The notes under the pieces: generated by a model
The model's database searches: none
What the model saw: only the letters and a program-made list of their open reading frames with translations
Told to the model about the DNA's origin: nothing
Position numbers and translations under genes: made by a program
Assembly: GCF_958445495.1 (NCBI RefSeq)
Contig: NZ_CAUCSQ010000006.1
Location: 66,086 to 130,085, forward strand
Direction: 5' to 3'
Length of the DNA stretch: 64,000 bases
Source of the DNA: an uncultured Bacteroides sp.
GTDB lineage: Bacteria > Bacteroidota > Bacteroidia > Bacteroidales > Bacteroidaceae
Shown: piece after piece, positions 36,048-45,346 of the stretch
Layout: each line of letters begins with the position of its first letter
Position numbering within the stretch: position 1 is the stretch's first letter

Positions 36048-37883
36048 ATGAAAGAATATCGACTGACCGACTGGTTACCTACAACTAAAAAGGAAGTGGA
36101 GCTTCGCGGATGGAATGAGCTGGATGTCATTCTTTTCAGCGGTGACGCCTATGTAGACCATCCTTCTTTCGGGGCTGCCGTTATCGGGCGTATCCTTGAA
36201 GCGGAAGGTTTAAAGGTTGCCATCGTCCCCCAACCCAACTGGCGTGATGACCTGCGTGACTTCAAAAAGCTGGGGCGTCCGCGGTTATTCTTCGGCATTT
36301 CCGCCGGTTGCATGGACTCGATGGTCAACAAATACACTGCCAACAAGCGTTTACGCAGCGAAGACGCATATACTCCGGACGGACGCCCGGATATGCGTCC
36401 GGAATATCCGTCCATCGTTTACAGCCGGATTCTGAAAAGGCTTTATCCGGACGTTCCTGTCGTATTGGGAGGCATCGAGGCTAGTTTAAGACGTTTAAGC
36501 CATTACGATTATTGGCAAGACAAGGTGCAGAAAAGTATATTATGCGACAGTGGAGCCGATTTGCTTATTTACGGTATGGGAGAAAAACCCGTGGTAGAAT
36601 TAAGCAGGGCGGTAATGGCTTGTGGTAATTCCCGCCTGCCGCTAACTGTTTATGATATTCCTCAGATAGCTTATCTCCGTCGTGCGTCAGAATGGACGCC
36701 TGCCCCCGACGACATACAGCTTTATTCGCACGAAGAGTGTTTGTCCGACAAAAAGAAACAGGCTAGCAATTTCCGGCATATTGAAGAAGAATCGAACAAA
36801 TATGCCGCTTCCCGCATCACGCAGGCAGTGGGGAATAAAGTGGTGGTGGTTAATCCTCCTTATCCCCCGATGAGTCAGAAAGAACTGGACCATTCGTTTG
36901 ACCTGCCCTATACCCGCCTCCCTCATCCTAAATACAAAGGCAAAAGGATTCCGGCATACGACATGATTAAATTTTCCATCAATATCCACAGAGGGTGTTT
37001 CGGTGGTTGCGCTTTTTGCACCATTTCCGCACATCAGGGGAAATTTATCGTCAGCCGCAGCAAAGAATCGATTCTACAGGAGGTGAAAAAAGTAATGGAA
37101 TTACCGGACTTCAAGGGATATCTAAGCGATTTGGGAGGTCCTTCCGCCAATATGTATCAGATGAAAGGAAAAGACGAAACTGTTTGCAGAAAGTGTAAAC
37201 GTCCGTCGTGCATCCATCCGAAGGTTTGTCCGAATTTAAATTCGGACCACCGTCCTTTACTGGACATTTACCATACGGTAGACCAATTGCCCGGAATCAA
37301 GAAGTCTTTCATCGGTAGCGGAGTACGTTATGACCTGCTGCTTCATCGGAGTAAAGATGAAGCGGTTAACCGTAGTGCTGCCGAGTACACCCGCGAATTA
37401 ATCATCAACCATGTCAGCGGCCGGTTGAAAGTAGCTCCGGAGCACACTAGCGACCGGGTATTGTCTGTGATGCGCAAACCGCCTTTCGAACAGTTCGAAA
37501 CATTCAAAAAAATATTCGACCGTATTAACAGGGAAGAGAATATGCGCCAGCAATTGATTCCGTATTTCATTTCGTCACATCCCGGATGTAAAGAGGAAGA
37601 CATGGCAGAACTTGCCGTTATCACCAAACGCCTGGATTTCCATCTGGAACAGGTACAGGACTTCACTCCCACCCCGATGACAGTAGCTACCGAAGCTTGG
37701 TACACCGGATTTCATCCGTACACTCTGGAACCTATATTCAGTGCGAAAACCCAACGGGAAAAACTTGCCCAGCGCCAGTTCTTTTTCTGGTATAAACCGG
37801 AAGAACGGAAAAACATCATCAATGAATTGAGACGTATCGGCCGTTCTGACCTGATAGACAGGCTATACGGAAAAAAGAAGTGA
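36048..37883 (+). CDS. YgiQ-family radical SAM protein
   Basis: A 611-residue protein of the YgiQ (UPF0313) family. It has the N-terminal block DVILFSGDAYVDHPSFGAAVIGRIL, a central SAM domain with the cluster-binding GCFGGCAFCTISAHQG (Cx3Cx2C), the downstream CRKCKRPSCIHPKVCPN Cys-rich element, and the C-terminal DFTPTPMTVATEAWYTG and GKKK regions. Members bind a 4Fe-4S cluster and S-adenosylmethionine; the reaction is not established. The start MKEYRLTDWLPTTKKEV agrees with family N-termini as I remember them. Monocistronic with its own promoter only a few bases upstream. Confidence 0.9.
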   Translation: MKEYRLTDWLPTTKKEVELRGWNELDVILFSGDAYVDHPSFGAAVIGRILEAEGLKVAIVPQPNWRDDLRDFKKLGRPRLFFGISAGCMDSMVNKYTANKRLRSEDAYTPDGRPDMRPEYPSIVYSRILKRLYPDVPVVLGGIEASLRRLSHYDYWQDKVQKSILCDSGADLLIYGMGEKPVVELSRAVMACGNSRLPLTVYDIPQIAYLRRASEWTPAPDDIQLYSHEECLSDKKKQASNFRHIEEESNKYAASRITQAVGNKVVVVNPPYPPMSQKELDHSFDLPYTRLPHPKYKGKRIPAYDMIKFSINIHRGCFGGCAFCTISAHQGKFIVSRSKESILQEVKKVMELPDFKGYLSDLGGPSANMYQMKGKDETVCRKCKRPSCIHPKVCPNLNSDHRPLLDIYHTVDQLPGIKKSFIGSGVRYDLLLHRSKDEAVNRSAAEYTRELIINHVSGRLKVAPEHTSDRVLSVMRKPPFEQFETFKKIFDRINREENMRQQLIPYFISSHPGCKEEDMAELAVITKRLDFHLEQVQDFTPTPMTVATEAWYTGFHPYTLEPIFSAKTQREKLAQRQFFFWYKPEERKNIINELRRIGRSDLIDRLYGKKK

Positions 37884-38184
37884 TTTTTTCCTCCCCATAA
37901 GACACAGGAATTCTTATGAGTGAGTTACGGAATACGTTTTTAGCATGCGCGACGGCGATTAAACATTAAGGTTCTTCGCCGAAGCAATGGTGTTTGTGGC
38001 TATTTCATAAATAAAATAGATAGAAAGAACAGGAAATATACGGCAAATTCAGCACTTCCCGTTTGCCAATAACAGAACGCACATATATCAGTAGTCGAGA
38101 TAAAAGGCTCTTGCTTCAAACGGGAATGGACAGGGAAACGGTCCGTCGGAACTTTACCTCTTTTATGCAATCCGATGAAGTATG
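37884..38184. other. Gap between YgiQ-type gene and mfd (convergent)
   Basis: About 300 bp. It holds CGGCGA/TCGCCG at 37953-37981 and a 10-bp perfect inverted repeat TTCCCGTTTG / CAAACGGGAA at 38056-38126, neither followed by a U tract. A 62-codon minus-strand ORF (38188-38000) starts on the mfd stop codon; see findings. Confidence 0.5.
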
Positions 38185-41100
38185 TCATTCCTTCACCGGT
38201 AACGCTACAATTTCCCTCAATACGCTGACCGCCGTTTCTACATTGGTGACGTCCTTAATCAACATGCTTCGCTTGCCGTTCTGTTCCCGCAAATCACAAC
38301 GGCGGGTATATTTCATCATATAGTCAATCACTTTACCGAAAGCTTGACTTTGATAGAACGGGCTATCCGGATTGGATACGAAGAACAAAGTCATACGGCC
38401 ACCTTTCAAGAAGATTTTCTCCGCCCCCAGGCGCGCTGCCAAACGGCGCAGGGGAACGATACGAAGCAGTTCTTCCGTTTCCGGAGGAACAGGTCCGAAA
38501 CGGTCTTCCAAACGGGAGCGGAAAGCTTCCACATCTTTGTCTAAAGTCAGGCCGTCCAGTTCGCGATAAAGCAACATCCGTTCACTGCTGCCGGTGACAT
38601 AGTTTGCCGGCAATAACAGTTCGAGGTCACTTTCCACCTGACATTCATCTACAAATCCTTCTCCGCTAATCTGCCCCTCTTCTTTGATTTCATCCGCATA
38701 CAACTCCGCAAACTCATCGTTTTTCAACTCGTGGACAGCCTCGGAGAGAATTTTCTGATAGGTTTCATATCCCAAATCTGCGATAAAACCGCTTTGTTCC
38801 GCTCCAAGCAAATTGCCCGCACCACGAATGTCCAAATCCTGCATAGCGATATGGATGCCACTGCCCAAGTCGCTGAAATTTTCAATAGCTTGCAAACGGC
38901 GGCGTCCCTCTGCCGTCAGAGTACTTAACGGAGGAGCCAGCAAATAACAAAAGGCTTTCTTATTACTGCGTCCCACTCGTCCACGCATCTGATGCAAATC
39001 GCTTAACCCGAAATTCTGAGCCTGGTTAATGATAATCGTATTGGCATTCGGAATATCAATCCCGCTTTCAATAATGGTAGTCGCCAAAAGCACGTCATAA
39101 TCGTAATTGACAAAATCCAGTATAATCTTTTCCAGTTGGGCGGGTTCCATCTGCCCGTGCCCGATTGCCACACGGCAATCGGGGATATGCCGCTCAACCA
39201 TCGCCTTTAATTCCGGTAAATTCGCTATCCGGTTGTTTACAAAGAAAACCTGTCCGTTACGGCTCATTTCAAAATTAATGGCATCCGTAATGACTTCTTC
39301 ATTGAATGTATGTACTTCGGTCTGAATCGGATAACGGTTAGGCGGCGGGGTGGAGATAACGCTCAGGTCACGGGCTCCCATCAAGGAAAACTGAAGAGTA
39401 CGGGGAATCGGGGTGGCAGTCATAGTCAATGTATCCACATTCACTTTCAGTTGCCGCAGCTTCTCTTTAACGGAAACCCCGAATTTCTGTTCTTCATCCA
39501 CAATCAGCAAACCCAAATCTTTGAACTGAACATCTTTCCCCAAAATGCGATGAGTACCTATGAGAATATTGACATCACCTTCTCTCAATCCTTTCAAAAC
39601 AGCCTTGGCCTGTGTGGCCGTACGCGCACGGCTTAAATATTCCACCCGGCAAGGCAATCCCTTCAACCGTTCGCGGAATGTCTGGAAATGCTGATAGGCC
39701 AAAACTGTTGTCGGAACCAATACGGCGACCTGCTTATTATCGGCCACTGCTTTGAAAGCGGCACGGATAGCAACTTCCGTTTTTCCGAAGCCCACATCTC
39801 CGCAGACCAGACGGTCCATCGGACGATCGCTTTCCATATCGTTTTTTACGTCAATAGTAGCCTTGCTCTGGTCGGGGGTGTCTTCATAAATGAAAGAGGC
39901 TTCCAGCTCATGTTGCAAAAAACTATCGGGACTATAGGCAAACCCTTTTTCCTGACGCCGCTGTGAATACAATTTAATCAAATCACGGGCAATGTCTTTG
40001 ATTTTGGTCTTGGTACGTTCTTTCAACTTTTCCCATGCACCTGTTCCCAGTTTATTCAAACGAGGCGCTTCTCCCTCTTTTCCCTTATATTTGGAGACCT
40101 TATGCAAAGAATGAATCGAGACAAACACGACATCATCATTTTGAAAGACCAGTTTCAAGACTTCCTGTGTAGTATCCCCGTTCGGTATACGTACCAGTCC
40201 GGAAAAACGCCCGATGCCGTGGTCTGTATGCACCACATAATCACCCGGAGTAAACTGGTTCAATTCTTTTAAAGACAGGGCGACTTTTCCCGAACGCGCT
40301 TTATCGCTTTTCAGGTTATATTTGTGAAAACGGTCGAACAATTGATGGTCTGTGAAAATGCAAAGACGTAACGTATTATCAACAAAACCTTCATGTACGG
40401 TACGCTCTACCGGAACAAACCGAATCTTGTCTCCCCGGTCCTCGAAAATAGCTTTAATCCGGTCTGTCTGCTTCACACTGTCACTACAGATATAGAGCGT
40501 ATATCCTTTCTGCAGGTAATCTTTGAATGAGCCGGCTACCAAATCAAAATTCTTATGGAAAATAGGCTGGGCGGAAGTATCGAACATCACACTGGCATTC
40601 GGCGTACCTGTCGGTTTATTGCCAAACTCCATCCGACGGAAATCAAGCGCCCGTACCGTAAACTCGCCGCTGTCTATCAATTTGCCTTCCAGAGTAATGC
40701 CTCCATTCTCTTCGGCTTCCTGTACGGCGATTGCCTGCGGAGTCAACGCCTCGTCATGCACTGCCTGAATACGCTCACGCAACCAAAGAAAATCACGCAT
40801 CGCCAGAACGGTCTCTTCTGGAATAAAATCCAGAAAAGAAGTGGTGGCCGCTCCCGTCACTGCCAAATCAGGGACAATAGATACACCGCCTTTCTTTTCT
40901 CTGGACAATTGCGAATCAACCTCGAAAGTACGGATACTCTCTACTTCATCACCAAAAAAATCAATGCGGTAGGGATATTCCGAAGCAAAAGAAAAAACGT
41001 CGATAATACTGCCACGAACAGCATATTGTCCCGGCTCATACACATAATCGACATATTCAAACCCATAACTGTGCAACACATCCGTGATAAAAACCGTATC

Positions 41101-41556
41101 CACCTTCTCCCCTACACTCAGTTTCAGGGTTTTATCGCTCAACTCTTTGCGGGATACGACCTTCTCCGCCAACGCATCCGGATAAGTAACGATACACAAC
41201 CCCTTTTCTCCTTTTTGCAAACGGCTCAGCACTTCCGTACGCAAAATTTCATTTGCCGCATCTTTTTGCCCGTATTTAACCGAACGCCGGAAGGAGGACG
41301 GGAAGAACAATACGGTTTCCGCCCCCAACACTTGTGTCAGGTCATGGTAAAAATAACCGGCTTCTTCAAGGTCGCCCAAAATAAAAACAAACGGATATCC
41401 GCTCTCCCGTACCAACACGGAAGAAAAAAGCGAAGCAGCAGACGCGCACAGTCCTCCACAAAAAATTGTCTGAATAGAAGTGTCTTTCAACAAACGCTTC
41501 ATGACCGCCGTATTGGGGTGGGCGGCATATTGTTGTTGCAGTTCTGTTATTGTCAT
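38185..41556 (-). CDS. mfd: Transcription-repair coupling factor Mfd
   Basis: An ATP-dependent translocase of 1123 residues that removes stalled RNA polymerase and recruits UvrA. Visible are the UvrB-like N-terminal module, the RNA-polymerase-interaction region (GDYVVHTDHGIGRFSGLV), the translocase motor with Walker A GDVGFGKTEVAIRAA, DEEQKFG, TATPIPRT and HQMRGRVGRS, and the C-terminal TRCF domain. I start at the ATG at 41556 (MTITELQQQYAAHPN), which fits relatives; an in-frame ATG at 41574 is only 3 nt after the -7 box and would need a leaderless message. Convergent with the YgiQ-type gene. Confidence 0.95.
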   Translation of the reverse strand: MTITELQQQYAAHPNTAVMKRLLKDTSIQTIFCGGLCASAASLFSSVLVRESGYPFVFILGDLEEAGYFYHDLTQVLGAETVLFFPSSFRRSVKYGQKDAANEILRTEVLSRLQKGEKGLCIVTYPDALAEKVVSRKELSDKTLKLSVGEKVDTVFITDVLHSYGFEYVDYVYEPGQYAVRGSIIDVFSFASEYPYRIDFFGDEVESIRTFEVDSQLSREKKGGVSIVPDLAVTGAATTSFLDFIPEETVLAMRDFLWLRERIQAVHDEALTPQAIAVQEAEENGGITLEGKLIDSGEFTVRALDFRRMEFGNKPTGTPNASVMFDTSAQPIFHKNFDLVAGSFKDYLQKGYTLYICSDSVKQTDRIKAIFEDRGDKIRFVPVERTVHEGFVDNTLRLCIFTDHQLFDRFHKYNLKSDKARSGKVALSLKELNQFTPGDYVVHTDHGIGRFSGLVRIPNGDTTQEVLKLVFQNDDVVFVSIHSLHKVSKYKGKEGEAPRLNKLGTGAWEKLKERTKTKIKDIARDLIKLYSQRRQEKGFAYSPDSFLQHELEASFIYEDTPDQSKATIDVKNDMESDRPMDRLVCGDVGFGKTEVAIRAAFKAVADNKQVAVLVPTTVLAYQHFQTFRERLKGLPCRVEYLSRARTATQAKAVLKGLREGDVNILIGTHRILGKDVQFKDLGLLIVDEEQKFGVSVKEKLRQLKVNVDTLTMTATPIPRTLQFSLMGARDLSVISTPPPNRYPIQTEVHTFNEEVITDAINFEMSRNGQVFFVNNRIANLPELKAMVERHIPDCRVAIGHGQMEPAQLEKIILDFVNYDYDVLLATTIIESGIDIPNANTIIINQAQNFGLSDLHQMRGRVGRSNKKAFCYLLAPPLSTLTAEGRRRLQAIENFSDLGSGIHIAMQDLDIRGAGNLLGAEQSGFIADLGYETYQKILSEAVHELKNDEFAELYADEIKEEGQISGEGFVDECQVESDLELLLPANYVTGSSERMLLYRELDGLTLDKDVEAFRSRLEDRFGPVPPETEELLRIVPLRRLAARLGAEKIFLKGGRMTLFFVSNPDSPFYQSQAFGKVIDYMMKYTRRCDLREQNGKRSMLIKDVTNVETAVSVLREIVALPVKE

Positions 41557-41576
41557 ATATCGATAAAATTTCATCG

Positions 41577-41584
41577 CAAAAGTA
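41577..41584 (-). promoter_or_regulatory. -7 box TACTTTTG for mfd
   Basis: Exact TAnnTTTG on the minus strand; it predicts a start of transcription near 41574, giving a leader of about 18 nt to the ATG at 41556. Confidence 0.55.
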
Positions 41585-41722
41585 CAAAAAAAGCGGGAAC
41601 AAGATATTAAAAGCCGTTAGAAAAGAAAACGTATATGCCGTGGCTATTCCATCGTATCGTTTCCCCCGGCCGTTACACACGTTAAATAATCCTTAGTCGG
41701 TCCATAACTAAAGGAAAAGAAC

Positions 41723-41730
41723 TATTTTTG
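41723..41730 (+). promoter_or_regulatory. -7 box TATTTTTG for the glycosyltransferase-pyrC operon
   Basis: Matches TAnnTTTG, 22 nt before the ATG at 41753. -33 box not clear. Confidence 0.5.
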
Positions 41731-41752
41731 TTTCTAAAATTATAATATTTAT

Positions 41753-42493
41753 ATGCAAACATCGGATAGCCTCGTAATCATCCCTACCTATAACGAACGG
41801 GAAAACATAGAAAATATCATTCGTGCCGTTTTCGGACTTCCCCAACTTTTCCATATTCTGGTAATAGAAGACGGCTCTCCGGACGGAACTGCAAACATTG
41901 TGAAAAATTTGCAGCAAGAATTCCCCGAACGTCTGTTTATGCTCGAACGGAAAGGTAAATTAGGATTAGGTACTGCCTATATCGCCGGATTTAAATGGGC
42001 ACTGGCACATTCATACGAGTATATTTTTGAGATGGACGCCGATTTCAGCCACAATCCGAACGACTTGCCCCGACTGTATCAGGCATGTGCGGAAAGAGGA
42101 GACGTATCCGTCGGTTCCCGCTACGTGAGTGGGGTAAATGTAGTCAACTGGCCTATGGGACGGGTATTAATGTCGTATTTTGCCTCCAAATATGTACGGT
42201 TCGTCACCGGAATCCCAATACACGATACTACCGCCGGGTTTGTCTGCTACCGCCGGCAGGTTCTGGAAACGATTGATCTGGACCATATCCGGTTCAAAGG
42301 ATACGCTTTCCAAATCGAAATGAAGTTCACCGCTTACAAATGCGGTTTCAAAATTATCGAAGTCCCCGTCATTTTCATCAACCGTGAACTGGGAACTTCC
42401 AAAATGAACAGCAGCATTTTCGGAGAAGCCGTATTCGGAGTGATAAAATTAAAGATTAACAGTTGGTTCCATAAATTCCCGCAAAGAGCATGA
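41753..42493 (+). CDS. GT2 glycosyltransferase, polyprenol-phosphate mannose synthase-like
   Basis: A 246-residue GT-A enzyme resembling DPM1-type dolichol/polyprenol monophosphomannose synthases: IIPTYNERENI at the N-terminus, LVIEDGSPDGT, the metal-binding FEMDADFSHNP (DAD near 95-97), GSRYVSGVN, and the DTTAGFVCYRRQVL region. It lacks C-terminal membrane helices, like the short soluble DPM1 class. It would transfer a hexose (usually mannose) from a GDP-sugar to undecaprenyl phosphate at the cytoplasmic face, supplying envelope glycan or protein glycosylation. Donor is inferred. Its stop overlaps pyrC by 4 nt (ATGA). Confidence 0.85.
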   Translation: MQTSDSLVIIPTYNERENIENIIRAVFGLPQLFHILVIEDGSPDGTANIVKNLQQEFPERLFMLERKGKLGLGTAYIAGFKWALAHSYEYIFEMDADFSHNPNDLPRLYQACAERGDVSVGSRYVSGVNVVNWPMGRVLMSYFASKYVRFVTGIPIHDTTAGFVCYRRQVLETIDLDHIRFKGYAFQIEMKFTAYKCGFKIIEVPVIFINRELGTSKMNSSIFGEAVFGVIKLKINSWFHKFPQRA

Positions 42494-43827
42494 AACGTAT
42501 ATTGATTCAAAACGCAGTTATTGTCAACGAAGGAAAAAAAGTATCGGGTTCGGTTGTCATTGAAGGTGAAAAGATTGCCGAAATATCGGTTAACGGAGAA
42601 ACAGCCGCCATCCCCTGTGACGAAATCATAGATGCAACCGGATGTTATCTCTTACCGGGCGTAATCGACGAACACGTACATTTCCGTGAGCCGGGACTGA
42701 CGCATAAGGCGGATATCGAAACGGAAAGCCGTGCAGCAGCAGCCGGAGGGGTCACCTCCGTCATGGATATGCCGAATACGAATCCGCAGACAACGACTCT
42801 GGAAGCCCTGAACGAAAAATTCGCTTTGCTGGCGGAGAAATCTGCCGTTAATTATTCCTGCTATTTCGGGGCAACCAACAACAACTATCCTTTGTTCGCC
42901 CAACTGGACAAACACCGTGTATGCGGTGTGAAACTGTTTATGGGTTCAAGTACCGGCAATATGCTGGTAGACCGTATGGCAAGCCTGCGTAATATTTTCG
43001 GGGGAACTGACCTGTTGATTGCCGCCCATTGCGAGGACCAGGGAATTATCAAAGAAAACACGGACAAATATAAGACAGAATACGGGGATGACATTCCTTT
43101 GTCTTTCCATCCTGCCATCCGTTCAAATGAGGCTTGTTACCGGTCTTCCGAACTTGCCGTACAACTTGCAAAAGAAGCGGACGCCCGTCTGCACATCATG
43201 CACATTTCCACAGCCAAGGAATTAAGTTTGTTTTCACAGGCTCCCTTAATGAAAAAGAAGATTACGGCGGAAGCTTGTGTTTCTCATTTGCTTTTCACGG
43301 AAGAAGATTACCCGATATTAGGTGCACGTATCAAATGCAATCCTGCCGTCAAAACCGCAGAAGACAGAAAGGCACTGCAAGAGGCGGTCAACAACGGCCT
43401 GATTGACACCATTGCAACGGACCATGCTCCGCACCTCCTGAGTGAAAAAGAAGGAGGAGCCCTAAAAGCTATGTCCGGAATGCCGATGATACAGTTTTCT
43501 CTTGTCAGCATGCTGGAATTAGCAGATGAAGGTATCTTTTCCATTGAAAAAATAGTAGAGAAAATGTCTCACAGTCCCGCCCGGTTATATGAAATACAAA
43601 ATCGCGGATTCATTCATAAAGGTTATCAGGCAGACCTCGTGTTAGTGCGTCCCGACTCCAGATGGACGGTAACAACGGATTGTATTTTAAGCAAATGCAA
43701 ATGGAGCCCGTTAGAAGGTCATGTCTTTAACTGGAAAATAGAAAAAACATTTGTAAACGGCCATTTATTGTATGACAACGGAGAAATAGACGATACTTAC
43801 CGCGGAAAGGAACTGAGATTCAGATAA
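42490..43827 (+). CDS. pyrC: Dihydroorotase
   Basis: A 445-residue zinc amidohydrolase of the class I/type I dihydroorotase group, converting carbamoyl-aspartate to dihydroorotate in pyrimidine synthesis. Metal-binding DEHVHFREPG (HxH) near residues 60-66, the Lys to be carbamylated in GVKLFMGSSTGNM, AHCED, HIMHIST and the catalytic Asp of IATDHAPHL are all present. Length fits the approximately 430-450 residue class. Translationally coupled to the glycosyltransferase upstream and followed after 25 nt by the MetH-reactivation-domain protein. Confidence 0.92.
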   Translation: MKRILIQNAVIVNEGKKVSGSVVIEGEKIAEISVNGETAAIPCDEIIDATGCYLLPGVIDEHVHFREPGLTHKADIETESRAAAAGGVTSVMDMPNTNPQTTTLEALNEKFALLAEKSAVNYSCYFGATNNNYPLFAQLDKHRVCGVKLFMGSSTGNMLVDRMASLRNIFGGTDLLIAAHCEDQGIIKENTDKYKTEYGDDIPLSFHPAIRSNEACYRSSELAVQLAKEADARLHIMHISTAKELSLFSQAPLMKKKITAEACVSHLLFTEEDYPILGARIKCNPAVKTAEDRKALQEAVNNGLIDTIATDHAPHLLSEKEGGALKAMSGMPMIQFSLVSMLELADEGIFSIEKIVEKMSHSPARLYEIQNRGFIHKGYQADLVLVRPDSRWTVTTDCILSKCKWSPLEGHVFNWKIEKTFVNGHLLYDNGEIDDTYRGKELRFR

Positions 43828-43852
43828 ACAGTAATTCGTTTTATTCAAACCT

Positions 43853-44761
43853 ATGAGCATCATTTCATCATACAAAATACATACCGTCGCCCCTTATATA
43901 AACTGGATTTACTTTTTCCACGCATGGGGGTTCCAACCGCGTTTTGCAGCTATCGCCAATATTCACGGATGTGATGTTTGCCGTGCTTCATGGTTGACGA
44001 CTTTTCCTGAGGAAGAACGTCAAAAAGCTTCCGAGGCCATGCAACTGTTCAAAGAGGCAAACCGGATGCTGGACCGGCTCGACCGGGATTATGAAGTCAA
44101 AACAATTGTCAAGCTATGCCGGGCAAATTCTGACGGGGACAATATAGTGATTGAAAAAGAAAAAGGGCAATTTGTTACTTTACCTTTATTACGCCAGCAA
44201 ACGCCTAAAAAAGACGGCAGTCCTTTTCTCTGCCTGAGTGATTTTATCCGTCCGCTTTCATCGGGCATTGCGGATACCATCGGCGCTTTTGCCTCTTCCA
44301 TCGATGCTGATATGGAAGGATTGTACGAACAAGACCCTTACAAGCATCTGCTCGTGCAAACTCTTTCCGACCGCCTTGCAGAAGCGGCAACGGAAAAAAT
44401 GCACGAACAGGTGCGAAAAGAGATATGGGGATATGCCAAAGATGAAAATCTAAGCATAGCAGACTTGTTGATTGAAAAATACCAAGGCATCCGTCCCGCT
44501 GTCGGCTATCCGTCTTTGCCGGACCAATCTGTCAACTTTTTGTTGGATGAATTGCTGGACATGAAACAAATAGGAATCTCACTGACTGAAAACGGAGCCA
44601 TGTATCCCCACGCTTCAGTTTGCGGACTTATGTTCTCACATCCGGCATCCGAGTATTTTTCTGTCGGAAAAATCGGGGAAGACCAACTTGAAGACTATGC
44701 CAGTCGTCGGGGAAAAAGCGTTAAAGAAATGCGTAAATTCCTGGCGGCCAATTTACAATAG
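43853..44761 (+). CDS. Free-standing MetH reactivation-domain protein
   Basis: A 302-residue protein corresponding to the C-terminal activation domain of cobalamin-dependent methionine synthase. The AdoMet-binding signature RxxxGYP is present as RPAVGYPSLPDQS, and the family ending is clear: ISLTENGAMYPHASVCGLMFSHPASEYFSVGKIGEDQLEDYASRRG. The N-terminus (FFHAWGF and the helix KASEAMQLFKEANRMLDRL) also follows the domain. In E. coli this domain is part of MetH and permits reductive remethylation of cob(II)alamin by AdoMet; here it is separate, so it probably acts in trans. Third gene of the operon with pyrC. No B12-binding or substrate domain is encoded nearby. Confidence 0.85.
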   Translation: MSIISSYKIHTVAPYINWIYFFHAWGFQPRFAAIANIHGCDVCRASWLTTFPEEERQKASEAMQLFKEANRMLDRLDRDYEVKTIVKLCRANSDGDNIVIEKEKGQFVTLPLLRQQTPKKDGSPFLCLSDFIRPLSSGIADTIGAFASSIDADMEGLYEQDPYKHLLVQTLSDRLAEAATEKMHEQVRKEIWGYAKDENLSIADLLIEKYQGIRPAVGYPSLPDQSVNFLLDELLDMKQIGISLTENGAMYPHASVCGLMFSHPASEYFSVGKIGEDQLEDYASRRGKSVKEMRKFLAANLQ

Positions 44762-44828
44762 TTTTCATTTTCCGTGATTTTCCTTATTTTTCCACGACTA
44801 ACTAAACCGGAAAGCAACTCTAAAATCC

Positions 44829-45341
44829 ATGAGAGAACAAACCACCGAGGCAAGTAAATCCGTCGAGCAAGAGTTTTTGTCGGTCATCCGCGAATATGAA
44901 CGGGTTATCTACAAAGTATGCTATTTATACACCAACCCCAATGCTCCGCTCAATGACCTCTATCAGGATGTGATACTGAATCTTTGGAAATCTTACCCGA
45001 AGTTCAGGAAAGAATGCAAAATATCCACATGGATTTACCGCATCGCCTTGAATACTTGTATCAGCTTTTATCGCAAAGAAAAAAACATTCCGGAAATTAT
45101 CAGCCTCACCAAAGATATCGATTGGACGATAGAGGCACATGACCCGGTCAATGAGATGTTAAGGCAGCTTTACCAGATGATTAACCAACTGGGACAACTC
45201 GACAAATCAATCATCTTACTCTACCTTGAAGACAAAAGTTATGAAGAGATTGCAGAAATTACCGGTTTAACAGTAACGAATGTAGCCACTAAACTGAGCC
45301 GTATTAAAGATAAACTAAAAAAAATGAAGAAGGAGGAATAA
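44829..45341 (+). CDS. ECF-type RNA polymerase sigma factor
   Basis: A 170-residue sigma-70-family factor: region 2 from about 18-85 (YKVCYLYTNPNAPLNDLYQDVILNLWKSYPKFR, STWIYRIALNTCISFYRKEK) and region 4 about 115-165 (LDKSIILLYLEDKSYEEIAEITGLTVTNVATKLSRIKDKLKK). It lacks a region 3. It is followed after 5 nt by a membrane protein gene, in the position of an anti-sigma factor. The signal is not indicated by the sequence. Confidence 0.92.
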   Translation: MREQTTEASKSVEQEFLSVIREYERVIYKVCYLYTNPNAPLNDLYQDVILNLWKSYPKFRKECKISTWIYRIALNTCISFYRKEKNIPEIISLTKDIDWTIEAHDPVNEMLRQLYQMINQLGQLDKSIILLYLEDKSYEEIAEITGLTVTNVATKLSRIKDKLKKMKKEE

Positions 45342-45346
45342 AATAT

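Noticed and set aside
40555..41610. 351-codon plus-strand ORF antisense to mfd
   Set aside because: It is a shadow of mfd, with low-complexity, atypical composition and no recognisable domain.
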